Assembly (NCBI GenBank): GCA_947589165.1
Contig: CANQCH010000041.1
Location: 1-8,921, forward strand
Source of the DNA: an uncultured Bacilli bacterium
Lineage (GTDB): Bacteria > Bacillota_I > Bacilli_A > RF39 > UBA660
Direction: 5' to 3'
DNA: 8,921 nucleotides
Of this stretch, positions 1-4,081 are shown one piece after another. The notes below the pieces were generated by a model. That model was not told the DNA's origin, did not search any database, and worked only from the letters and a program-made list of their open reading frames with translations. Both the position numbers and the translations under genes were made by a program. The stretch's first letter is position 1, and each line of letters begins with the position of its first letter.

Positions 1-5
1 TAAAA

Positions 6-290
6 ATGCTAACATTACCAATTAAGAAAAAATGGTTTGATATGATCAAGTCTGGAGAAAAGAAAGAAGAATATCGGGAAATAAAGCCTTATTGGGCTAA
101 ACGATTTGAAAAATGTGATATAACTAAATCTTTTGACGTTTTGTTTAGAAATGGCTATGGGAAGGACAAGCCTTCAATAAAATGTAAAGTAAAACTAATG
201 CAATATTGCCCTAATAAAACTGAATGGGGAGCGGAACCTAATAAAATGTATTATGTATTAAAAATATTAAGTGTAGAAGAGGTGAAGTAA
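6..290 (+). CDS. ASCH-domain (PUA-like) phage protein
   Basis: A 94-aa protein made almost entirely of one small domain. Near the N-terminus it carries the signature G17-E-K-K-x-E-x-R24 after a KKKWFDMIKSGEK stretch, followed by an IKPYWxxRF block. This is the recognisable start of ASCH-type, PUA-like proteins common in Firmicutes phages. ASCH proteins are thought to bind RNA or modified nucleic acid, but the role of the phage versions is not established. The length fits a stand-alone ASCH domain. The ATG lies only three bases from the window edge, so its ribosome-binding site is mostly outside the window. The TAA at 1-3 may end a preceding gene. It is followed closely by the small membrane protein at 293. 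Family assignment is moderately sure; function is inferred from the family only. Confidence 0.75.
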   Translation: MLTLPIKKKWFDMIKSGEKKEEYREIKPYWAKRFEKCDITKSFDVLFRNGYGKDKPSIKCKVKLMQYCPNKTEWGAEPNKMYYVLKILSVEEVK

Positions 291-292
291 AT

Positions 293-415
293 ATGAATTG
301 GGTAGAATTATGGGCTATGTTACAAATAATTGTTCCAATTTTTATAATATCTATAGCCTTATTGGTTTGGCTAATAGTAATAATCTTAAATATATTTAAA
401 AGGAATAAAAAATGA
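293..415 (+). CDS. small single-pass membrane protein (40 aa)
   Basis: A 40-aa reading frame starting MNWVELWAML, with a hydrophobic run of about 23 residues (residues 11-33, rich in I, L and V) and the basic end FKRNKK. It should span the membrane once with a positively charged tail on the cytoplasmic side. A good Shine-Dalgarno, GAGGTG at 279-284, sits 8 bases before the ATG. Its TGA stop overlaps the ATG of the next gene as ATGA (412-415), a typical sign of translational coupling. The clean start signal and the overlap support a real gene despite the length. I do not recognise a family. Small phage membrane peptides can be holin-like, exclusion or accessory proteins, but nothing here distinguishes these. 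Confidence 0.6.
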   Translation: MNWVELWAMLQIIVPIFIISIALLVWLIVIILNIFKRNKK

Positions 416-648
416 ATCTGCCATTAATAACTATTCCGTTAGAAGAATATGAAAAAATTAAAGATATAAAAAAATATATAGATAACATGCATATAGAATA
501 TGAATCATATTATATATGTTCATCACAATATGATCGAATTGCTTATATTAACGAAAAAGAATTAATAGGATTAATTGAAATTATGGGCATTTTAAAACCT
601 ACTAAAATTAAGCTGATTAATGATAGCAAAAATGATAAAAAGTATTAG
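412..648 (+). CDS. hypothetical protein (78 aa)
   Basis: A 78-aa protein beginning MNLPLITIPLEEYEKIK. It is rich in I, Y, K and E, with no membrane segment and no catalytic motif I can identify. The opening 'TIPLEEYEKI' resembles the start of many small phage proteins in which a short beta strand is followed by a helix, but this is not enough to name a family. The start codon overlaps the stop of the preceding membrane-protein gene (ATGA), so the two are probably translated together, helped by AAGG at about 399-402. It is the last gene before a 115-bp AT-rich gap and the recombinase. Function unknown. Confidence 0.6.
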   Translation: MNLPLITIPLEEYEKIKDIKKYIDNMHIEYESYYICSSQYDRIAYINEKELIGLIEIMGILKPTKIKLINDSKNDKKY

Positions 649-763
649 TGATTAAAAATGATGTAAAAAACCTTTAAAATAAACGAAAAAATTAATAATT
701 TAAATATGCAATATAATATAATACATATCTTGCAACTAAAAAAGAAAAAAAGAGGTACGAAAT
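649..763 (+). promoter_or_regulatory. AT-rich intergenic region with possible weak promoter
   Basis: This 115-bp gap before the recombinase is almost all A and T. It contains two overlapping perfect TATAAT boxes at 712-717 and 717-722. A -35 is poor: TTAATA at 692-697 gives a 14- or 19-base spacer. A promoter for the recombinase and regulator pair is plausible, but in DNA this AT-rich TATAAT occurs easily by chance. The recombinase Shine-Dalgarno, AGAGGT, is at 751-756. Confidence 0.3.
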
Positions 764-1618
764 ATGACTAAAGAGAACTTAAATATAAAATTAGTTGAAT
801 TTGCTAATTATTTACAGAATGAAGAAAAAGCTCCAAGAACAATTATCAGTTACAAAAACGCAATTAGTAAATTTATTAATTATCTTCCTAATGAATTCAA
901 TTTGAACAAAAGTTTAATTATTGAATGGAAAGAAAAACTACAAGAAGATGGGTATTCATTAAATTCTTGTAATCAATTTATTGTTGTTGTTAATAAATTT
1001 TTATATTTTTTAGGGCATAAAGATTTCACTGTTAAACAATTTAAGATGCAAGAAAAATCAAACCTTGACGAGTACATAGAACCTCAAGAACATAAGAGAA
1101 TGTTAAGATGGGCTAAACAATTGGGCAATATGGAAGCTTATTATATTATGAAAGTTTTTGCGCATTCTGGTGCGCGAATTAGCGAATTAAAATATTTTAA
1201 AGTTGAAAGTCTCGAAACAAACTATATTAAAGTTTATAACAAAAGAAAAGAACGGATTTTAATAATCACTAATGAATTAAAAAGAGATTTAAAACACTAT
1301 TGTAAAGATAATAAGATTAAAGAAGGATTTATTTTTAGAAGTCCTGATCCTAAATTAAAAAATGATTCAAATAAAATGATTGATCAATCAACCGTTTGGC
1401 GATGGCTAAAGAAAATAGCCAAAAAAGCAAAAATAAATTCTAGTAAAATACATGCGCATGCATGGAGACATTTATTTGCCAAACAATGTAAGGCAAATGG
1501 AATAGATATAGATGAATTAGCTGATATATTAGGACATAGTGATCTTAATACGACAGCACTATACACTAAAACTTCTAAAAAGGAAAAAAGATTAAAATTG
1601 GAAAGGATAAAATATTAG
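764..1618 (+). CDS. tyrosine recombinase/integrase, XerC/D-sized
   Basis: A 284-aa tyrosine site-specific recombinase. Residues 1-85 form the N-terminal core-binding (SAM-like) domain, with the 'RTIISYKNAISKF' block. Residues about 105-284 form the catalytic domain. The catalytic set looks complete: Arg138 in 'HSGARISEL', a basic beta-hairpin lysine near residues 160-162, His232-x-x-Arg235 in 'HAWRH', His258 in 'LGHSDL', and the nucleophile Tyr267 in 'TALYTK'. AGAGGT at 751-756 gives a well-spaced ribosome-binding site. It is shorter than the roughly 370-400-aa integrases usual in Gram-positive temperate phages and lacks the extra arm-binding N-terminal domain. It points toward the late genes, directly upstream of the late regulator (16-bp gap), rather than beside a repressor and attP. 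It may be the phage integrase, or a Xer-like recombinase for DNA inversion or dimer resolution. Family is sure; exact job is not. Confidence 0.93.
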   Translation: MTKENLNIKLVEFANYLQNEEKAPRTIISYKNAISKFINYLPNEFNLNKSLIIEWKEKLQEDGYSLNSCNQFIVVVNKFLYFLGHKDFTVKQFKMQEKSNLDEYIEPQEHKRMLRWAKQLGNMEAYYIMKVFAHSGARISELKYFKVESLETNYIKVYNKRKERILIITNELKRDLKHYCKDNKIKEGFIFRSPDPKLKNDSNKMIDQSTVWRWLKKIAKKAKINSSKIHAHAWRHLFAKQCKANGIDIDELADILGHSDLNTTALYTKTSKKEKRLKLERIKY

Positions 1619-1634
1619 TAAAAGGGTTAAAAAT

Positions 1635-2156
1635 ATGAATGAATCAGACAATAAAGAATTAATAAAAATAATACTAAAAGAATTAGAATCAATGGGAATA
1701 TTAAAAAAGAAAAGTGATAGTTTCAAAGCTACTGAATCAATTTTATATAGTTATCCAGCTATAAAAGAATCGATAAAGCAGAGAAATCAACAAATTAGTG
1801 ATTTAAAAAAATACGGAATTCCCAAAAAATCTAAATCAATAACAGTAATGTCAGAAAATAAAGTTCAAATTGAAGAGAATGATTTATTAGATGTCACTAT
1901 CAAAAATATCAAAAAATCAATAATTAAAACAAAAGTTGTTTTAAATTATATCGATAAGGTCTTGGCCAAATATTCTGCTGATTCATATTATGAAATATTT
2001 AGATTAAAATATTTTGAGAAAAAAACGATCGATGAAATCGCAGAATATTATGAAAAAGACGTTTCTACCATCAATAGAAACAAAAAAAGACTAATTAACG
2101 ATTTAAAAGTGTATTTAATGCCAAATGATATAATTACTGATATTTTGGGGTATTAA
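1635..2156 (+). CDS. ArpU/RinA-like late transcriptional regulator
   Basis: A 173-aa soluble protein rich in Lys, Glu and Ile. The C-terminal part (residues about 113-160) reads like sigma region 4: 'SADSYYEIFRLKYFEKKTI' followed by a helix-turn-helix around 131-156 (DEIAEYYEKDVSTINRNKK). Such proteins, ArpU in enterococci and RinA in staphylococcal phages, sit at the end of the early region and activate late packaging and morphogenesis genes. This gene holds exactly that position: it follows the recombinase by 16 bp (RBS AAAGGG at 1621-1626), and its stop is followed by a strong promoter with short repeats just upstream of the -35 (2168-2223). The middle is probably helical. The family name is inferred from size, HTH position and context rather than a diagnostic motif; a sigma-70-like phage factor is the alternative. 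Confidence 0.75.
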   Translation: MNESDNKELIKIILKELESMGILKKKSDSFKATESILYSYPAIKESIKQRNQQISDLKKYGIPKKSKSITVMSENKVQIEENDLLDVTIKNIKKSIIKTKVVLNYIDKVLAKYSADSYYEIFRLKYFEKKTIDEIAEYYEKDVSTINRNKKRLINDLKVYLMPNDIITDILGY

Positions 2157-2167
2157 ATGATATGAAA

Positions 2168-2194
2168 TGCACAAATCGCGCAAAAAGCCCGCCA
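2168..2194 (+). promoter_or_regulatory. candidate activator-binding direct repeats
   Basis: Three 9-bp units run head to tail directly upstream of the -35 box: TGCACAAAT (2168-2176), CGCGCAAAA (2177-2185) and AGCCCGCCA (2186-2194). The first two match at GC-CAAA; the third is degenerate. This is a GC-rich island in a very AT-rich background, just where an activator would touch RNA polymerase. The ArpU/RinA-like gene immediately upstream is the obvious candidate protein. Binding is inference. Confidence 0.4.
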
Positions 2195-2223
2195 TTTACA
2201 TATAAAAAAATTAATATTATAAT
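2195..2223 (+). promoter_or_regulatory. sigma-A-type promoter (late promoter candidate)
   Basis: TTTACA at 2195-2200 (5 of 6 matches to TTGACA) and a perfect TATAAT at 2218-2223 are separated by exactly 17 bases. Transcription would start near 2230. It would drive the small membrane peptide, the tail-chaperone-like gene, the acidic-tail protein and the HNH gene, up to the terminator at 3657-3682. This is the best promoter in the window. Confidence 0.7.
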
Positions 2224-2245
2224 GTGTAAAATGAATTTTTATATT

Positions 2246-2268
2246 AATGGCATAGGCAATATGTCATT
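2246..2268 (+). other. 8-bp inverted repeat in the leader of the late transcript
   Basis: AATGGCAT (2246-2253) can pair with ATGTCATT (2261-2268) across a 7-base loop, with one G-U pair. It lies about 16 bases after the predicted transcription start and before the ribosome-binding site of the gene at 2290. It could be an operator or an mRNA 5' stabilising hairpin; chance is also possible in AT-rich DNA. Confidence 0.3.
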
Positions 2269-2289
2269 TTTATTTGAAAGGAATAACTT

Positions 2290-2364
2290 ATGAATGTTAA
2301 TCTAACTGCAATTATTATTACAATAATAGTTTGTATAACAATTATTGCTATTAGCAAAAAATAG
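2290..2364 (+). CDS. tiny membrane peptide (24 aa)
   Basis: A 24-aa frame reading MNVNLTAIII and continuing as one hydrophobic helix (about residues 5-21), ending in SKK. It has a good ribosome-binding site, GAAAGGA at 2276-2282, 7 bases before the ATG. Its stop at 2362-2364 overlaps the AGGAG of the next gene. It is the first gene after the late promoter. The clean initiation signal and tight packing against the next gene favour expression. Function is unknown. Composition this simple could also be a leader peptide that couples ribosomes onto the chaperone gene. Confidence 0.5.
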   Translation: MNVNLTAIIITIIVCITIIAISKK

Positions 2365-2373
2365 GAGAAAAAA

Positions 2374-2730
2374 ATGGAAAAAATTATAAAAATAGATGAA
2401 ACAGAATATACATTAAAGTCTAGTGCTTATACGATGTTTGCTTATAAAGATTTCACTGGCAGAGATTTATTAGAAGATGTTCAATATTTAAATAAAAAAA
2501 ATAAAGAAATTTCAAAATTAAAATCAGATGAAGATAGAGATGATGCTTGGTTAAATGAATTTACTAAGGTATCAACTATGGCATTAAAAATGTGTTACGT
2601 AATGATTAAAGAAAATGATGAATCATTTATGCCATATAATGATTGGTTAAAAAGTTTGAATCATGTATTCGGAGATTCAAGTTGGTTAGCCGCTACTATG
2701 GAAACTGCCATGGCTCCCTTTCAGAGGTAA
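2374..2730 (+). CDS. tail assembly chaperone-like protein, short (G-type) product
   Basis: A 118-aa protein beginning MEKIIKIDETEYTLKSSA, then YTMFAYKDFTGRDLLED. A short 'I-D-G-x-x-Y/V-x-L/F-K' strand followed by a 'xYKxxFGRDLLxDL' helix is the usual start of Firmicutes siphophage tail assembly chaperones, the functional counterparts of lambda gpG. These coat the tape measure protein and recruit tail-tube subunits. As in that family, a second frame (2690-2932) overlaps the 3' end and would be joined by ribosomal frameshift to give a gpGT-like protein of about 185 aa. RBS AGGAG at 2363-2367. The odd point is location: these genes normally lie between the tail-tube and tape-measure genes, not upstream of the terminase. 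Family is inferred from sequence pattern and the frameshift arrangement. Confidence 0.6.
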   Translation: MEKIIKIDETEYTLKSSAYTMFAYKDFTGRDLLEDVQYLNKKNKEISKLKSDEDRDDAWLNEFTKVSTMALKMCYVMIKENDESFMPYNDWLKSLNHVFGDSSWLAATMETAMAPFQR

Positions 2731-2932
2731 CTATAATATACCAAGTGATATAGATGAGAATAGTGATCCATTATCAATTTACGAAATTGTAGGATTAGCT
2801 AAAAGATTAAATATTACTTTAGAAGATATGAAAAATATGAGTTTCGTATCATTGTACAATATTTTAATATCGACAGTAGAAAAGAAATCAAAAGAAGCGA
2901 CACAACAAGATATTGATAATTTATTAAGATAG
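2690..2932 (+). CDS. frameshifted C-terminal extension of the tail chaperone (T-type)
   Basis: This frame is open from just after a TAG at 2687-2689 to TAG 2930-2932, and is +1 (equivalently -2) relative to the chaperone gene. It has no ATG of its own near its start and no ribosome-binding site. From the overlap it encodes about 70 residues, FRGNYNIPSDIDENSDP, then an 'IVGLAKRLNITLEDMKN' block and 'SFVSLYNIL'. That 'GLxLEDxxxLxxxxLxxM/I' pattern is typical of the T-domain of Firmicutes tail assembly chaperones, which binds the tape measure protein. Its codon use is ordinary coding for this phage. It is therefore best read as the second half of a programmed frameshift product, not a separate gene. 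The gene at 2944 follows with RBS AGGAGG at 2931-2936. Confidence 0.65.
   Translation, partial: PLLWKLPWLPFRGNYNIPSDIDENSDPLSIYEIVGLAKRLNITLEDMKNMSFVSLYNILISTVEKKSKEATQQDIDNLLR
2716..2722 (+). other. candidate programmed frameshift site CCC-TTT-C
   Basis: In the 41-bp overlap of the two chaperone frames, the zero-frame codons GCT CCC TTT CAG AGG TAA contain CCC-T (2716-2719) and TTT-C (2719-2722). Slipping +1 on either codon keeps near-perfect pairing and enters the extension frame, giving 185 aa in both cases. The zero-frame stop follows 6 bases after the TTT codon. The known precedent for CCC-U is Listeria phage PSA. A -2 slip is formally possible but has no matching slippery run. Confidence 0.5.
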
Positions 2933-2943
2933 GAGGAATAATA

Positions 2944-3315
2944 ATGTCAAAACAAGTATTGGTTGAAGCTTTAAAAGCATATAAAGAAAAAGGAATTCAA
3001 GATAAAGTATTAGGAAGAATTCCCGAAGAAGGAGAACAATGGTATATCCCAAGTGAAAGGCTAAATACATTACTTGGCGATAATGAGTATCATTTAGCAT
3101 TCGTAAAGGTAGTAGAATCAGATCCAACAGAAGAACAAGATGATAGTGTTGAATCAACAGAAGAATTAGATTTAACAGAAGAACAAAATACTAGTAGCGA
3201 ATCTACAGAAGAATCAAAAACGACAGGAGAAGAAAAAGTTAATGACGAACCAATTATAATTGAAAATGAATCATTAACTACCAAAACCCAAAAAAAATAT
3301 TCCAAAAGCAAATGA
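2944..3315 (+). CDS. phage protein with small N-terminal domain and acidic repeat tail
   Basis: A 123-aa protein in two parts. Residues about 1-58 (MSKQVLVEALKAYKEKG, ending near LGDNEYHLAFVKVVE) resemble the short beta-rich domain of small phage structural-module proteins of the form 'V-x-V-x-K-x-Y ... G-E-x-x-x-V-x-x-E-R-x-x-x-L-L-G-D-N'. These often sit near capsid genes, and their function is unclear. Residues about 61-92 are a 16-residue acidic unit repeated twice (TEEQ...ESTEE), followed by a degenerate Thr/Glu-rich tail and a basic end (KTQKKYSKSK). RBS AGGAGG at 2931-2936, 7 bases before the ATG. The end overlaps, in another frame, the open frame of the HNH gene, which has no start codon, so the two may be joined. 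Function unknown. Confidence 0.7.
   Translation: MSKQVLVEALKAYKEKGIQDKVLGRIPEEGEQWYIPSERLNTLLGDNEYHLAFVKVVESDPTEEQDDSVESTEELDLTEEQNTSSESTEESKTTGEEKVNDEPIIIENESLTTKTQKKYSKSK
3124..3219 (+). repeat. 48-bp tandem repeat, two copies
   Basis: Two in-frame 48-bp units (3124-3171 and 3172-3219) encode 16 residues each, with 10 of 16 identical: P/L-TEEQ-xx-S-x-ESTEE-xx. A third, degenerate Thr/Glu-rich stretch follows. The repeat makes a flexible, strongly acidic linker and is a likely site of copy-number change. Confidence 0.75.
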
Positions 3316-3646
3316 TAGGAAAACATTCTACGATTCGAAAATTTGGAAACAAGTAAAGAATAATGTTTGGATCAAGCAAAAACTATTGTGTGCAAGATGT
3401 GGATGTCCAGTATATGTAAAAGGAATATCAGATGAAAATATTCCAAAAGAAAATAGAATAAAAGGTATTGTGCATCACAAACAATATTTAAATAATGATA
3501 ATATTTATGACGAAAACATTACGTTAAACGAGTCAAACTTAGAAGGAATATGTATTGATTGTCACAACCAAGAACATTTTAAAAAACAAATGGCAATTCG
3601 TAATGGTCTAACATTTGATTCTAAAGGAAATTTAATAAAAAAATAA
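3278..3646 (+). CDS. HNH endonuclease, start codon unresolved
   Basis: The frame is open from just after TAA 3275-3277. It encodes a full phage HNH nuclease: the N-terminal 'RKTFYDSKIWKQVKNNVW' helix, a first zinc pair CARC (3389-3400), 'GIVHHKQYLN' with the catalytic His pair, 'LNESNLEGIC' with the conserved Asn, and the second zinc pair in CIDCH. Such HNH proteins are encoded beside cos and TerS in cos-type siphophages and assist terminase in cutting DNA. No ATG, GTG or TTG lies upstream of the conserved helix; the only candidate, TTG 3386, would delete it and has no ribosome-binding site, while ATT 3299 would be very rare. The frame is +1/-2 relative to the 123-aa gene, which overlaps it and contains an A8 run at 3290-3297. 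Expression as a fusion by slippage, or a frameshift mutation or sequence error, are the options. Domain identity is sure. Confidence 0.85.
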   Translation, partial: LPKPKKNIPKANDRKTFYDSKIWKQVKNNVWIKQKLLCARCGCPVYVKGISDENIPKENRIKGIVHHKQYLNNDNIYDENITLNESNLEGICIDCHNQEHFKKQMAIRNGLTFDSKGNLIKK

Positions 3647-3656
3647 AACAATCCCC

Positions 3657-3682
3657 CCCTAGAGCAATCTCTAGGGCTTTTT
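3657..3682 (+). terminator. rho-independent terminator after HNH
   Basis: A perfect 8-bp stem, CCCTAGAG (3657-3664) with CTCTAGGG (3669-3676), loop CAAT, is followed by CTTTTT (3677-3682). It closes the transcription unit that starts at the 2195-2223 promoter and separates it from the terminase genes. Confidence 0.85.
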
Positions 3683-3689
3683 ATTTAGA

Positions 3690-3745
3690 GAACGGTGGGT
3701 GAGCTTCAAAAAATGCGCACGCCTCACGCATGGGAGGGGGGTTAT
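3690..3745 (+). other. GC-rich island, candidate cos site
   Basis: Between the HNH gene and TerS, 56 bases stand out as GC-rich in an AT-rich genome. They contain overlapping inverted repeats: ATGCG (3713-3717) with CGCAT (3727-3731), and GTGAG (3699-3703) with CTCAC (3723-3727). The region also ends in a G6 run (3736-3741) that could pair with the C7 run at 3653-3659. In HK97-like and many Firmicutes cos phages, cos lies exactly between HNH and terminase genes. No overhang can be named from sequence alone. Confidence 0.4.
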
Positions 3746-3763
3746 GGAAGGAGATGAAATTCT

Positions 3764-4081
3764 GTGAAAAAGAAAGAACTTTTGGAAATTCAAAAGAAAA
3801 TTCCTGAAAATAAGCAAGATGCTGCAAAAATGTTAGTTAATGAATTAAGTTTCATTCTGGCAACGTCCAATAAGTTAAAAAAAATGATTAGGAAAGATGG
3901 ACCGACAGAAAAATTTGAGCAAGGTTCTCAAAATTTCATTAGAGAAAGCCCAGCATTAAAATCTTATAATCAATTAATGAAATCTTTTGATACATTTTTG
4001 AAAAGTCTCTTGTCATTAGTTCCTAAAACAGATGATATACCTCCTGATCCAGAAGATGAGTTCGATGAATTTAACAAGTAA
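3764..4081 (+). CDS. terS: terminase small subunit, P27-like
   Basis: A 105-aa protein, mostly helical, with an acidic C-terminus (DDIPPDPEDEFDEF). The block 'FIRESPALKSYNQLMKSFDTFLKSLLSLVPK' (residues about 59-90) is the conserved 'NPA-x-x-x-Y-x-x-x-x-x-x-x-x-x-x-L-L-x-L-L' region of P27-family small terminases. TerS recognises the packaging site (cos) and loads TerL onto DNA. It starts with GTG, preceded by AAGGAG at 3748-3753 with a 10-base spacer; no better ATG lies in frame. It is the first gene after the terminator and the candidate cos island, and it overlaps the start of TerL. It is somewhat short for the family, but the diagnostic region is complete. Confidence 0.85.
   Translation: MKKKELLEIQKKIPENKQDAAKMLVNELSFILATSNKLKKMIRKDGPTEKFEQGSQNFIRESPALKSYNQLMKSFDTFLKSLLSLVPKTDDIPPDPEDEFDEFNK

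Noticed and set aside
1384..1566. Minus-strand open frame of 60 codons inside the recombinase gene
   Set aside because: It is antisense to the conserved catalytic domain, has no family signal, and its composition simply mirrors the + strand gene.
2162..2293. A 43-codon + strand frame after the regulator, ending as ATGA on the 2290 gene
   Set aside because: It runs through the strong promoter and the repeat island, has no Shine-Dalgarno, and would start before the predicted transcription start.
2924..3326. Two minus-strand open frames (2924-3157 and 3090-3326) rich in Leu and Ser
   Set aside because: They are reverse-strand shadows of the Glu/Thr-rich repeat region; GAA/ACA-type codons read backwards give TTC/TGT-type frames without stops.
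4032..4064. ATG 4032 as start of TerL
   Set aside because: It would overlap TerS by 50 bases and add 11 residues with no family similarity; conserved sequence begins at ATG 4065.
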